Source of the DNA: Candidatus Viridilinea mediisalina
GTDB lineage: Bacteria; Chloroflexota; Chloroflexia; Chloroflexales; Chloroflexaceae
Assembly: GCF_002532535.1 (NCBI RefSeq)
Contig: NZ_NQWI01000006.1
Coordinates: forward strand, 1-64,000
DNA length: 64,000 nucleotides
Reading direction: 5' to 3'
Shown one piece after another: positions 8,510-17,458 of this stretch (positions are counted from its first letter, which is position 1; each line of letters opens with the position of its first letter). Both the position numbers and the translations under genes were made by a program. Under the pieces are notes generated by a model. That model saw only the letters and a list, made by a program, of their open reading frames with translations, was not told the DNA's origin and did no database searches.

Positions 8510-8709
8510 GCGTTGAGTTCATCGCCTGCCCAACCTGCAAGCAAAAGTTGGGCGTCATCTCATACGTGGTCAAGGATTCATTGGTGGTCTGTGCCAATCC
8601 CCGCTGCGGCACCAGTCTGCGCGTCGTGAGCCGCAAACCCCTACGGGTTGAGGAGGTACCCGAAGTGGAGACCTACCATGTGGATTATCGCCCAGAATCG
8701 TATGGGTAA
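8506..8709 (+). CDS. Zinc-ribbon small protein
   Basis: This 67-residue protein carries two Cys knuckles, CPTCK (residues 8-12) and CANPRC (29-34), a four-Cys zinc ribbon, followed by an acidic/Tyr tail (VETYHVDYRPESYG). Its start overlaps the ftsY stop, so it is translationally coupled to ftsY. It resembles LysW-type ribbons in the Cys spacing but lacks the C-terminal EDWGE used for lysine/arginine carrier function. Its role is unknown; zinc binding is a good inference. Confidence 0.75.
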   Translation: MSVEFIACPTCKQKLGVISYVVKDSLVVCANPRCGTSLRVVSRKPLRVEEVPEVETYHVDYRPESYG

Positions 8710-8712
8710 GGT

Positions 8713-9138
8713 ATGAAGTGGTTTTCGTCTTTGCCCTATCGCATGCTCCGTGCGCTCATGCTCATCACCCTGATGCTCTTCAGCCTCACTGGCTGTCTGC
8801 TGGTGAGTGGTGAAGCAACCGCGTTGGATGTGCAGGAGGGCGCAGGGAATTTATTGACGCGCTTTGTTGGTGCCGAGGGGCGCGGTGAACGGAGCATAGC
8901 CCTGGGCTTGCCTGCTACTGCCGTCCATGTGATTGCTATTGTTGGCGTGGAATCGGGTGACTTGGAGCTGAGTTTCGTTGAACCTGATGGCGCAGTTGCC
9001 TTTGTAGTGGCGGCGCACCCTGGGGTTGAGGTGACCCATTCGGGCGTCGTCTACACCGATGAGGCGGGCATGTTACGCTACCGTCTGAACGCCTATGGGG
9101 CCCGCAATGGGAATATTCAACTCTTTGTGCAACCATAG
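8713..9138 (+). CDS. Putative lipoprotein
   Basis: An unrecognised 141-residue protein starts 4 bp after the zinc-ribbon gene. It has a basic N-terminus and hydrophobic signal ending in LTGC (lipobox), then a beta-rich domain without familiar motifs. It is likely outer-face and membrane-anchored. Its last 33 coding bases and stop are repeated exactly in the following 36 bp. Confidence 0.7.
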   Translation: MKWFSSLPYRMLRALMLITLMLFSLTGCLLVSGEATALDVQEGAGNLLTRFVGAEGRGERSIALGLPATAVHVIAIVGVESGDLELSFVEPDGAVAFVVAAHPGVEVTHSGVVYTDEAGMLRYRLNAYGARNGNIQLFVQP

Positions 9139-9177
9139 GGAAATGGGAATATTCAACTCTTTGTGCAACCATAGGGA
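9106..9177. repeat. 36-bp tandem duplication across a stop codon
   Basis: Two exact 36-bp copies (9106-9141 and 9142-9177) contain the end of the lipoprotein gene (encoding NGNIQLFVQP and TAG). The second copy is an untranslated fossil of the 3' end and places the ATPase start 12 bp downstream. Confidence 0.95.
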
Positions 9178-9188
9178 AGAGGCTTGCA

Positions 9189-12044
9189 ATGGCAATGACG
9201 AAACAGGATGCTACTCCGGCAACTCATCCTCCGGTTGCATGGCATGCGACACCAATTGATGCCGCGTTGACCCAGCTTGAAGCCCAACCCAAGGGTCTTG
9301 ACGAAGCTGCGGTGGAACGGTTGCGGGCTGAGTTTGGCCCCAATACCTTGCCCCACCGCGAACCACCCACGCTCCTCTCTATTGTTCTGCACCAGTTCAT
9401 GAATCCCCTCATTGCTATTTTGGTCATCGCGGCGATTGTCTCGGTGGCAATTGGCGAGATTGAGGATTCGGTCTTTATTATTGTCGTGATTGTACTCAAT
9501 GCTGCACTAGGAGCGTATCAGGAGTATCGCGCCGAGCAGAGTGCGGCAGCATTGCAGAATCTTTTAACTGTACAGGCCCGCGTGCGCCGCGCTGGCCAAG
9601 TGCGCCGTATTGATGCGGAACAATTGGTTCCCGGTGATATTGTCCTGCTCGAATCGGGTGACCGTGTGCCTGCCGATCTGCGCCTGCTAACAACCAAGAA
9701 CTTGCGTGTGGACGAGTCGTTCCTCACAGGTGAATCGGCAGCGGTAGAGAAAGATGCTCGTGCTGAGGTTGCGCCCGATGCGCCTGTAAGTGAGCGTGTG
9801 ACGATGGCCTTTACCGGAGCAACCGTGACCGCTGGACGAGCTGAGGCACTCGTGGTTGCCACTGGTCTGCGTACTGAGATTGGCGCGATTGCGGCGGCAA
9901 CGGCGGAGGGGACGGGCTTACGTCCGCCGCTGGTTATCCGTATGGAGCGCTTTGTACGGGCGATTAGCGTTGTGGTTCTCGCCTCCTCGACGCTACTCGT
10001 GCTGATCTCGATGGCCCAGGGAACGCCCTTCACCGAGGTCTTCTTCCTTGCCGTAGCTCTGGCTGTCTCCGCTATTCCCGAAGGTTTGCCCATTGCCATG
10101 ACCGTGGCACTCTCGATTGCAGTGCGACGCATGGCCCAGCGCAATGTGATTGTGCGTAAAATGACGGCGGTTGAGGCGCTGGGAAGTTGTACGATTATTG
10201 CCAGTGATAAGACTGGTACGCTTACGGTGAATCGCCAGACCATTCGCACGCTGCTGCTGCCTGGTGAACGCTCCTTCCAAGTGACGGGGGAGGGCTACGC
10301 GGGGCTTGGTGAGGTTCATGCGGATCAAGGCTCACTGAACGAACAGGATGAGACGCAATTGCGTCTGTTGGCTAAGGCGGGCATCTTGTGCAATGAAGCC
10401 GAGCTGCGCCCACCCCCCACGTTGGCTTCAACGTTGCGCCCGCCCTCCACGTTGGCTTCAACGTTGCGCCCGCCCTCCACGTTGGCTTCAACGTTGCGCC
10501 CGCCCTCCACGTTGGCTGAGCCTGTCGAAGCCAACGCGGAGGGCGAATGGGAGCATGATGGCGATGCGGTAGATGTGGCCTTTCTAAGCCTGGGCTACAA
10601 GTTGGGGCTTGAGCCTGAGCCAACGCGGGCGGCAGTCGAAGTGATTGAACGAATCGCCTTTGAATCGGAGCGCCAGTATGCCGCTGTCGTCTACCGCGAT
10701 CAGCAGGGTGTTCAGGTTGCCGTCAAAGGCGGTGCCGAGCGGGTCTTGGCCTTCTGCGAAACAGCACTCACTGCTGCTGGCCCCCAAGCACTGGATCGTG
10801 AACAGGCGCTTGCCCAAGCTGATGCCTTAGCCGAGCGTGGGTACCGGGTCTTGGTGTTGGCTACAGGGTTAGTCGCAGGCGATGGCACCGCCTTTCATGA
10901 AGATGCGATGCCCGCGTTGACGCTTGTGGGCATGATTGGCATGATCGATCCCCTGCGGCCTGAAGCCAAAGTAGCCGTAGCAACATGTCGCCGTGCGGGT
11001 GTCGAGGTGGCCATGATTACAGGCGATCATCCTGCGACCGCCCTAGCAATTGCCCAAGAGCTTGGGATCGCCCAGAGCCGTGCGGATTTGGTGACCGGAC
11101 GTGAACTACCGGCGGACGATGATGTGACTGGAGCGGAACGTTTTGCGGCAAAGACGCATAAGGCACGTGTCTTTGCCCGCGTAACCCCGCTACAGAAGTT
11201 GCGCATTGTCGAGGCATTGGGAGCCCAAGGCCACTTTGTGGCCGTGACGGGCGACGGGGTCAATGATGCACCAGCGCTGCGGGCAGCCAACATTGGAGTA
11301 GCGATGGGTTCGGGTACCGATGTGGCCAAAGATACCGCCGAGATCATTGTGCGCGATGACAATTTCGCTTCAATTGTGCATGGGGTAGAAGAGGGGCGCT
11401 ACGCCTACGACAATATACGGAAGGTGATCTACCTGCTCATCTCGACGGGTGCAGCAGAGATTGCACTCTTCCTGACGGCGATTGCCATGGGGTTGCCTCT
11501 GCCCATGCTGGCTGTGCAAATTCTCTGGCTGAACTTGGTAACCAATGGTATCCAAGGGGTCGCGTTGGCCTTTGAGGGAGGTGAACCAGGCGCGATGGAG
11601 CGTAAACCCCGCCAGCCCAGTGAAGGCATCTTCAACCCGCTCATGATCTGGCAGACGCTCATTTCAGGCGGCGTGATGTTTGTTGGCTGTATGACGCTCT
11701 GGATCTGGCTCTTGGGCAACGGTTATGCAGAGGCTGAAGCCCGCAATCTACTCCTGCTGCTGATGGTACTCTTCCAAAATTACCATGTCTTCAATGCTCG
11801 TTCGGAGTATGTCTCTGCCTTCCGCGTACCCATTCAGCGCAACCTCTTCCTCGTGATCGGTGTCTTTGCTGCGCTCGGCATTCACCTCTTGGCCATGTTC
11901 AGCCTCCCCTTCATGCAACAGGTTCTTGATGTTGCCCCAGTTAGCCTTGCCGAGTTTGCGCTCATGGCGGCACTGGCCTGTACGATTTTGTTGGTGATGG
12001 AGGTATTTAAATTAATCTGGAATCGTCTTCCTGCTAATACGTGA
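9189..12044 (+). CDS. P-type cation-transporting ATPase (P2-like)
   Basis: This 951-residue P-type ATPase has an N-terminal cation-ATPase domain, an LTGESAAVEK actuator motif, AIPEGLP in helix M4 (typical of P2A/P2B Ca2+-like pumps), a DKTGTLT phosphorylation site (Asp340), KGGAERVL in the nucleotide domain, TGDGVNDAP, and about ten membrane helices. It uses ATP to move a cation, probably Ca2+, across the plasma membrane; cation choice is an inference. Residues about 407-452, just after LCNEAELR in the nucleotide-binding domain, are encoded by an inserted repeat element, which makes the protein longer than relatives. It follows the lipoprotein gene by 50 bp. Confidence 0.92.
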   Translation: MAMTKQDATPATHPPVAWHATPIDAALTQLEAQPKGLDEAAVERLRAEFGPNTLPHREPPTLLSIVLHQFMNPLIAILVIAAIVSVAIGEIEDSVFIIVVIVLNAALGAYQEYRAEQSAAALQNLLTVQARVRRAGQVRRIDAEQLVPGDIVLLESGDRVPADLRLLTTKNLRVDESFLTGESAAVEKDARAEVAPDAPVSERVTMAFTGATVTAGRAEALVVATGLRTEIGAIAAATAEGTGLRPPLVIRMERFVRAISVVVLASSTLLVLISMAQGTPFTEVFFLAVALAVSAIPEGLPIAMTVALSIAVRRMAQRNVIVRKMTAVEALGSCTIIASDKTGTLTVNRQTIRTLLLPGERSFQVTGEGYAGLGEVHADQGSLNEQDETQLRLLAKAGILCNEAELRPPPTLASTLRPPSTLASTLRPPSTLASTLRPPSTLAEPVEANAEGEWEHDGDAVDVAFLSLGYKLGLEPEPTRAAVEVIERIAFESERQYAAVVYRDQQGVQVAVKGGAERVLAFCETALTAAGPQALDREQALAQADALAERGYRVLVLATGLVAGDGTAFHEDAMPALTLVGMIGMIDPLRPEAKVAVATCRRAGVEVAMITGDHPATALAIAQELGIAQSRADLVTGRELPADDDVTGAERFAAKTHKARVFARVTPLQKLRIVEALGAQGHFVAVTGDGVNDAPALRAANIGVAMGSGTDVAKDTAEIIVRDDNFASIVHGVEEGRYAYDNIRKVIYLLISTGAAEIALFLTAIAMGLPLPMLAVQILWLNLVTNGIQGVALAFEGGEPGAMERKPRQPSEGIFNPLMIWQTLISGGVMFVGCMTLWIWLLGNGYAEAEARNLLLLLMVLFQNYHVFNARSEYVSAFRVPIQRNLFLVIGVFAALGIHLLAMFSLPFMQQVLDVAPVSLAEFALMAALACTILLVMEVFKLIWNRLPANT
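10408..10545. repeat. In-frame repeat insertion in the ATPase gene
   Basis: About three and a half copies of a 30-bp unit (encoding RPPSTLASTL) lead into an imperfect palindrome at 10501-10545 containing GGCTGAGCCTGTCGAAGCC. The left flank CGCCCTCC and right flank GGAGGGCG are complementary. It belongs to the element family found at 19737-19796 and 37588-37695. The reading frame stays open throughout. Confidence 0.85.
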
Positions 12045-12057
12045 TGGGATATATCCT

Positions 12058-13956
12058 TTGCGATCTCTGCGTAGCGATGCTCTGGCATTAGCCTTTGGCC
12101 TTTGTAGCATACTGGTGGTGAGTTGGTGGCTCTTTAGTGGGCAGCGGATGCAGCTCTTTTCCGCCGAGCAACTTCCGGTGGAAACGGGATTCTATGGCGT
12201 CGAGCCCTTGGGTGAGCGCGAGGGCTCTGTGCGCTGGACAGCGGGGCAGGCACAGTTCAGCTTGCCCAATCCGGGTGGCAGGCCCCTGGTTGTCTTGGAA
12301 CTGAGTGGTGCCATGGCCGAGCCGCGCTACCTACAGGTGGCGGGGGCGCTTGAAGTGGAACTTGCCCTTGGCCCTGAGGTGCGCCGCTACCAACTTTTGG
12401 CCGATGAGCAACCCCATGAAGCGCTTACGATCAGCTTTGTGGTAGAACCCTTCCAGCCAGCGGGCGATCCGCGTGAGCTTGGGGTGGTAGTGCGTACTGT
12501 GGGCATCTATGGTGGGGGCGCGGCTCCCGCCATCGTGCATGGAGGCAGCCTGCTCCTCAGCTTGGTACTCTATGGGCTGCTCCGCACAAGCTTGCGCCCT
12601 TGGATGGCAGCGAGTGGCACTGGATTATTCGTCATCGCCTTGTTGGTAGGCTATAGCCTACGTTGGCCAAGTCTGCCCTTTGCAGCCTTTGCGACCTTGG
12701 GCGGCTTAGTACTGATGGTGACGCTACTGGGCTACCGGGTGACGCTGCCTGGGTGGGAACGCTGGCATACGCCATCCGCTCCTGTAGCTGCTGCTGGGCA
12801 AAGACCCTCTGGGATCATCTGGCTACTCTGTTTGGCCCTCCTTGTAGCCTATTGGGGCCAATCGTTTTGGAATCAGCTCTACATTCATCCTGATTTAACT
12901 TTAGATTTAGGGATTTACCTCGAGGCTGGGCGGGAAATATTGGCAGGCAGAAATCCCTATGCCACCTTTGGTCTGGATGAGTTAATCATTGGGGTCTCGT
13001 TTGTCTATCCTCCAGCGAGTCTGCCGGTCTTTGCCGTCTTGGCGCTGCTCGAACCAAGCCACGCCGAACGCTTCTGGCTGCTTGGCAATCTCGTGATCTA
13101 CCTCATTGCGCTCTTGGGCATCTACGCGGCGCTGCCGCAGCAAGCCCCCCGTTGGGCGCTTGTGGCACTGCTAGGGTTGGGGTTTGGCTTTGCGCCCTTT
13201 TGGGAGCATGTAGCAATTGGCCAGATCAACAGCCTCATTCTCATGGGCATGGCGCTCTTCATGTTGGGGCAGCGCAACCGGGCCTATGGGTGGGTGGGCG
13301 ATCTTAGTTTAGCCCTCGTGATCCTGATCAAGCTCACGCCAGGCATCCTGCTGCTCTGGCCACTCCTGCGCGGCGACTGGATGCGCCTAGTACGCATTGG
13401 CGCTTTGCTGCTGCTCTTGTGCCTACCAAGCCTCGCTATCTTCGGGATTACACCGTGGCAACAGTTTGCCAACATTGCGCCACAGTTGTTAGCCGGGACG
13501 CCGCGCAACCCCTACAACCAAGCCCTTGTCGCACAACTGGTGGTCTTAACCGAACACGCCAGTTCTGCCGAGCGCATCGCCTTAGGGTTAGGTCGCGGCT
13601 TCACGCTCATGCTCTTAGGCAGTTGGGTGCTTGTAGCCTGGCGAAGACGCAGCCACCACGACGACGGCAGCGCACTTGCCTATGGGGTGGCGGTCGTAAC
13701 CCTTGCTTCAAGCCTGATCTGGTACCACCACCTCATCTTCCTTGCCATTCCCTTGGCCTGGTTAGGCTTTGCTGCACCTACAGCCTGGATGCGCTGGTCG
13801 GCCCTGCTGGCCATCGGGCTCATGCAGATCAGCCGCTGGCTCGAGTTTGGCTTGGGCCTGCCACCATGGAGCGTCGTGGGGGGCTACCTATTGATGCTAG
13901 GCGCACTTGGCATCTGGCAGACTCAAACGGACAAAACAAGCAGGGTTGGGGCATAG
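12058..13956 (+). CDS. GT87-like (DUF2029) membrane glycosyltransferase
   Basis: This 632-residue protein begins with a signal-like helix, a soluble beta domain (about residues 25-150), then around 11 membrane helices. The DLGIYLEAGREILAGRNPY segment followed by YPPASLP matches the GT87/DUF2029 pattern of polyprenyl-phosphate mannosyltransferases, with the acidic residue early in the outer loop. It is thought to add a sugar on the outer membrane face. The start is TTG, 13 bp after the ATPase stop, with a weak ribosome site, so the N-terminus is uncertain. Its stop codon lies inside the terminator-like hairpin. Confidence 0.75.
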   Translation: MRSLRSDALALAFGLCSILVVSWWLFSGQRMQLFSAEQLPVETGFYGVEPLGEREGSVRWTAGQAQFSLPNPGGRPLVVLELSGAMAEPRYLQVAGALEVELALGPEVRRYQLLADEQPHEALTISFVVEPFQPAGDPRELGVVVRTVGIYGGGAAPAIVHGGSLLLSLVLYGLLRTSLRPWMAASGTGLFVIALLVGYSLRWPSLPFAAFATLGGLVLMVTLLGYRVTLPGWERWHTPSAPVAAAGQRPSGIIWLLCLALLVAYWGQSFWNQLYIHPDLTLDLGIYLEAGREILAGRNPYATFGLDELIIGVSFVYPPASLPVFAVLALLEPSHAERFWLLGNLVIYLIALLGIYAALPQQAPRWALVALLGLGFGFAPFWEHVAIGQINSLILMGMALFMLGQRNRAYGWVGDLSLALVILIKLTPGILLLWPLLRGDWMRLVRIGALLLLLCLPSLAIFGITPWQQFANIAPQLLAGTPRNPYNQALVAQLVVLTEHASSAERIALGLGRGFTLMLLGSWVLVAWRRRSHHDDGSALAYGVAVVTLASSLIWYHHLIFLAIPLAWLGFAAPTAWMRWSALLAIGLMQISRWLEFGLGLPPWSVVGGYLLMLGALGIWQTQTDKTSRVGA

Positions 13957-13966
13957 CCCCAACCCT
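13942..13966 (-). terminator. Hairpin terminator between convergent genes
   Basis: A perfect 11-bp stem (AGGGTTGGGGC / GCCCCAACCCT) with an ATA loop is followed on the minus strand by TGCTTGTTTT. It probably ends the groESL transcript. The stop codon of the plus-strand gene (13954-13956) lies in the loop and stem. Confidence 0.65.
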
Positions 13967-14018
13967 AAAGGGATGCGTGAGGCGAAGCAGTGAGAGCCTC
14001 GCGTCCGCGCTGCTTCCC

Positions 14019-15668
14019 TTAGAAATCCATTCCGCCGCCCATACCACCCATACCACCAGGCATCGCCGGGGCGGGCTTGTCGTCGGGCAGGTCGGTGATC
14101 AGGGCCTCGGTGGTGAGGATCATACCCGCGATGCTAACCGCGTTCTGCACGGCGCTGCGCGTGACCTTGACGGGATCAATGATGCCCTGCTCGATCATGC
14201 TGCCATACTCGCCGGTGAGCACGTTGTAGCCAAGGCTCTTATCGCCCTTCGCAACCTGCATGCGGCGCACATCGGCGATGATCACCGAGCCATCTTCGCC
14301 AGCATTGAGGGCGAGGATGCGGAGCGGCTCTTCGAGGGCGCGGCGCAGGATCTGGATGCCCACCTTCTCGTCCTCGTGGCCTACGGTGACGTTATCAAGG
14401 GCGCTGATCGCATTGATCAGAATGACACCACCACCAGCAACGATGCCTTCCTCAACGGCGGCACGGGTGGCCGAGAGAGCGTCCTCGACGCGGTGCTTCT
14501 TCTCCTTGAGTTCCGGCTCGGTCGCCGCACCAACCTTGATCACCGCGACGCCACCGGCCAGCTTGGCCAAGCGCTCCTGAAGCTTCTCGCGGTCGAAGTC
14601 GCTGGTGGTCGTCTCGATCTGGGCGCGGATCTGCTCGATGCGGGCGCGGATGGCCGCCTCTTCGCCCCGGCCCTCGACAATGGTGGTATCGTCCTTGGTG
14701 GCAACAACCTTGCGGGCGCGGCCCAAATCTTCGATGGTGGCGCTGTCAAGCTTGCGACCAACCTCTTCGGAAATGACCGTGCCACCAGTGAGGATCGCAA
14801 TGTCCTGCAGCATGGCCTTGCGGCGGTCGCCAAAGCCGGGCGCCTTGATCGCCAGCGCATTGATGGTGCCACGCAGCTTGTTGACCACGAGGGTCGCAAG
14901 AGCTTCGCCGTCCACATCCTCAGCGATGATCACAAAGTTCTTGGTGACCTGGAGTACCTTTTCGAGGACGGGCAGAATCTCTTGGATGCTGCTGATCTTC
15001 TTGTCGGTAATCAGGATGTAGGGATCATCCAACTCCGACTCTTGGCGCTCAACGTTGGTAACCATATAGCCGGAGATGTAGCCCCGGTCGAACTGCATAC
15101 CCTCGGTGTACTCCTTCTCGAAGGCGACACCCTTGGACTCCTCGACCGTGATCACACCATCTTTCCCAACCTTCTCCATAACCTCGGCGATCAATTCGCC
15201 AATTTCGCTATCAGCGGCGGAGTTGGTAGCAACGTGGGCAATATCGGCGCGGTCGCGCACGGGGGTAGCACTGGCCTTAATCGCAGCGACCAACGCCTCG
15301 GCTCCACGATCCAGGCCGCGCTTGAGCAGCATGGCGTTGGCACCAGCGGCGACCACCTTGAGACCTTCGGTAACAATAGACTGGGCGAGAACCGTAGCGG
15401 TGGTGGTGCCGTCACCAGCGACATCGTTGGTCTTGGTAGCGGCCTCCTTGAGCAACTGGGCACCCATATTTTCAAAGGGATCCTTGAGCTCAATCTCCTT
15501 AGCCACCGTCACACCATCGTGGGTAACCGTGGGGGAACCAAACTTCTTGTCAATGGCCACATTGCGCCCACGCGGGCCAAGGGTGGTCTTAACGGCATCG
15601 GCGACCATATCTACGCCGCGCTTGAGCGAGCGGCGGGCCTCTTCATTGAACTGAATCTGCTTGGGCAT
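14019..15668 (-). CDS. groL: Chaperonin GroEL (Hsp60)
   Basis: This 549-residue chaperonin has the full length and standard motifs, including [13 protein letters not shown] near the N-terminus, [14 protein letters not shown] for ATP/Mg binding and the Gly-Met C-terminal tail ([12 protein letters not shown]). It forms the double-ring folding chamber capped by GroES. It follows groES with 25 bp between them, in one heat-shock operon controlled by CIRCE. Nothing unusual is seen. Confidence 0.98.
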   Translation of the reverse strand: MPKQIQFNEEARRSLKRGVDMVADAVKTTLGPRGRNVAIDKKFGSPTVTHDGVTVAKEIELKDPFENMGAQLLKEAATKTNDVAGDGTTTATVLAQSIVTEGLKVVAAGANAMLLKRGLDRGAEALVAAIKASATPVRDRADIAHVATNSAADSEIGELIAEVMEKVGKDGVITVEESKGVAFEKEYTEGMQFDRGYISGYMVTNVERQESELDDPYILITDKKISSIQEILPVLEKVLQVTKNFVIIAEDVDGEALATLVVNKLRGTINALAIKAPGFGDRRKAMLQDIAILTGGTVISEEVGRKLDSATIEDLGRARKVVATKDDTTIVEGRGEEAAIRARIEQIRAQIETTTSDFDREKLQERLAKLAGGVAVIKVGAATEPELKEKKHRVEDALSATRAAVEEGIVAGGGVILINAISALDNVTVGHEDEKVGIQILRRALEEPLRILALNAGEDGSVIIADVRRMQVAKGDKSLGYNVLTGEYGSMIEQGIIDPVKVTRSAVQNAVSIAGMILTTEALITDLPDDKPAPAMPGGMGGMGGGMDF

Positions 15669-15693
15669 ATCGCTCTACACTCCTCAACAATAA

Positions 15694-15996
15694 CTAGCCC
15701 TGGATGATGCCCAGGATGTCCTTTTCCGAGAGGATCAGATACTCAACCTCGTCCACCTTGAACTCAGTGCCGCTATACTTGGCAAAGATCACCTTGTCGC
15801 CAACGCTCACATTCATGGGGATGATCTTACCGCTGTCATCGCGCCGCCCTTCACCAATGGCGAGGATGGTACCCTCCATGGGGCGCTCTTTGCTGGCGGT
15901 GTCGGGGAGAATAATCCCGCTCTTGGTCTTCTCCTCGCGCTCGGCTGGCTTGACCACCACGCGGTCGCCGAGCGGACGGATCCGGAAGTCGGACAT
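15694..15996 (-). CDS. groS: Co-chaperonin GroES (Hsp10)
   Basis: This 100-residue co-chaperonin contains [12 protein letters not shown] at the N-terminus, the mobile loop [14 protein letters not shown] and the [13 protein letters not shown] segment. It caps GroEL. It is the first gene of the operon, behind a promoter bracketed by two CIRCE elements, and a GGAGGG ribosome site lies just upstream of its ATG. Confidence 0.98.
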   Translation of the reverse strand: MSDFRIRPLGDRVVVKPAEREEKTKSGIILPDTASKERPMEGTILAIGEGRRDDSGKIIPMNVSVGDKVIFAKYSGTEFKVDEVEYLILSEKDILGIIQG

Positions 15997-16036
15997 GGTT
16001 ATCCCTCCATAACTCGCTTAAGACTCTTGGAAGTGG

Positions 16037-16063
16037 TTAGCACTCTTTGAGTGAGAGTGCTAA
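16037..16063. promoter_or_regulatory. CIRCE operator 1 (HrcA site)
   Basis: TTAGCACTC-N9-GAGTGCTAA is a perfect CIRCE inverted repeat, just downstream of the -10 on the groESL side. HrcA binding here would block transcription at normal temperature. The hrcA gene is not in the window. Confidence 0.97.
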
Positions 16064-16072
16064 CCGATGTGT

Positions 16073-16101
16073 ATAGTACCCAATCTGGAACGATTTGTCA
16101 A
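16073..16101 (-). promoter_or_regulatory. Sigma70-type promoter of groESL
   Basis: On the minus strand TTGACA (16101-16096), a 17-bp spacer and TACTAT (16078-16073) lead to groES. Both flanks carry CIRCE operators. Confidence 0.85.
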
Positions 16102-16109
16102 GAGGCATG

Positions 16110-16136
16110 TTAGCACTCTTTTTGAGAGAGTGCTAG
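16110..16136. promoter_or_regulatory. CIRCE operator 2 (HrcA site)
   Basis: TTAGCACTC-N9-GAGTGCTAG is a CIRCE repeat with one mismatch in the outer base pair, located upstream of the -35. With operator 1 it brackets the promoter. HrcA dimers at both sites could cooperate or loop. Confidence 0.93.
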
Positions 16137-16293
16137 AATGGGGGAGATGGGATGGTTTCAGAAATGCCGAAGTGAGGACACGGGAGGCGAGGATGCGAGA
16201 GGCGAGAATACGCGGGCGTTGCTTCTTCGCTTCTTCGCCTCTTCGCCTCTTCGCAAACGGTAGCCTACAAATATGGGATCAATGCTTCCAACC

Positions 16294-17286
16294 ATGCGGA
16301 TTGTGACTCCAGGGCTGCTCAGTAGCGTGCAGGACGCTGGGCGTGAAGCGGCGCGGCGCTATGGGGTGCCGCGCAGTGGCGCGATGGATCAGTTTGCGCT
16401 GGCCGCCGCCAATCTGCTTGTTGGCAATGGGCCCGACGCGGCTGCCCTCGAGTTGACCTCTGGCGGGGCGGTGCTAGAGTGCCTGCGCCCATGCCTGGTT
16501 GCGTTGGCTGGAGCAGAGCTGGGCGCCACCCTAGAGGATCGTCCCTTCCCGCCCTGGCGCAGCGAACTGCTTGCACGGGGGGCGACGTTGCGCCTGCATG
16601 GACGGCGCACCAATTGGGGCGCACGCGCCTACCTCGCCATAGCCGGAGGCGTTGCGGTGCCGCACGTCCTGGGCTCGCGGGCCACCTACCTCGCCGGAGG
16701 CTTCGGCGGCTTGGCCGGACGGGCTCTGCGTGCGGGTGATCAACTAGCGACAGCGCCAACCTCTGGCATTCTCTGGCCCTATGTAGGCGCACACTGGCCA
16801 CAGCATGCCCGCCCTGCCTATGGGCCGCAGCCAACGCTACATTGGCTGCCTGGGCCCCACTATGCAGCCCTCAGCCCAGAGGCCCAAGCAGCCCTCAGCC
16901 ATGCAAACATCCGCATTGGCCCCGATGCCAACCGCATTGGCTACCGCCTAGAGGGGCTACACCTCAGCTTCCAACAACCCCTCAGCCTGCCCTCCTTCGG
17001 CGTCATTGCGGGCGCAATCCAAGTGCCGCCCGACGGCAAACCCATTCTGCTCATGGCTGAGGCACAGACCATCGGCGGCTACCCGGTGGTTGCCATCGTG
17101 ATCGCACCCGACCTACCCCTAGCGGCCCAACTGCTCCCCGGTGATCCTCTGCGTCTCAGCCCCACCAGCATGGCCCATGCCCTTGCCGCGCATCAGAGCC
17201 AGGCGGCATGGCTGGCCCATGGGCCCCAGCTTGATGATCTCGCGGAACAATTGGCGCTCGTGGGGGCGTGGCCTATGGTAGATTGA
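16294..17286 (+). CDS. PxpC-like protein (5-oxoprolinase subunit C / carboxyltransferase domain)
   Basis: This protein of about 330 residues has the biotin-dependent carboxyltransferase-like fold of KipA/PxpC: an N-terminal TPGLLSSVQDAGR motif, GVPRSGAMDQFALAAANLLVGN and NRIGYRLEG. In complete systems PxpA, PxpB and PxpC convert 5-oxoproline to glutamate using ATP; PxpB and PxpC may also exist as KipI/KipA regulators. No partner subunit is nearby, so the role is uncertain. Three in-frame ATGs (16273, 16282, 16294) exist; I chose the last because the family motif begins right after it. Confidence 0.85.
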   Translation: MRIVTPGLLSSVQDAGREAARRYGVPRSGAMDQFALAAANLLVGNGPDAAALELTSGGAVLECLRPCLVALAGAELGATLEDRPFPPWRSELLARGATLRLHGRRTNWGARAYLAIAGGVAVPHVLGSRATYLAGGFGGLAGRALRAGDQLATAPTSGILWPYVGAHWPQHARPAYGPQPTLHWLPGPHYAALSPEAQAALSHANIRIGPDANRIGYRLEGLHLSFQQPLSLPSFGVIAGAIQVPPDGKPILLMAEAQTIGGYPVVAIVIAPDLPLAAQLLPGDPLRLSPTSMAHALAAHQSQAAWLAHGPQLDDLAEQLALVGAWPMVD

Positions 17287-17312
17287 GAGGTTTTGGAGAG
17301 CTACAGAGGATT

Positions 17313-17450
17313 TCACCACAGAGGCACAGAGAACACAGAGGTTTTTGCCATATAGGGATGGTTTCAGAATACCTTACCATTTGGAGGCATTCAGCGCATC
17401 CTAATGCCGCAAACCTATTTTCTATTTTCTCATTTCTGTATCCTTGCCTA
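17313..17450. repeat. Dispersed repeat pair (CACAGAGGCACAGAG and GATGGTTTCAG elements)
   Basis: TTCACCACAGAGGCACAGAG (17313-17332) is followed by a 94-bp element (17357-17450) starting GATGGTTTCAG and containing GGAGGCATTCAGCGCATCCT. The second element recurs at 23481-23574 with few changes; the first recurs twice at 37513-37766. Confidence 0.85.
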
Positions 17451-17458
17451 AACACACT

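Noticed and set aside
8506-8709. LysW-type amino-group carrier protein
   Set aside because: The Cys spacing is similar but the essential C-terminal EDWGE-like end is absent.
10408-10545. Frameshift or sequencing error in the ATPase
   Set aside because: The frame is open on both sides and the segment matches a known element family in this window.
13419-15707. 762-residue plus-strand ORF opposite groEL
   Set aside because: It is the antisense shadow of a GC-rich conserved gene and has no family motifs.
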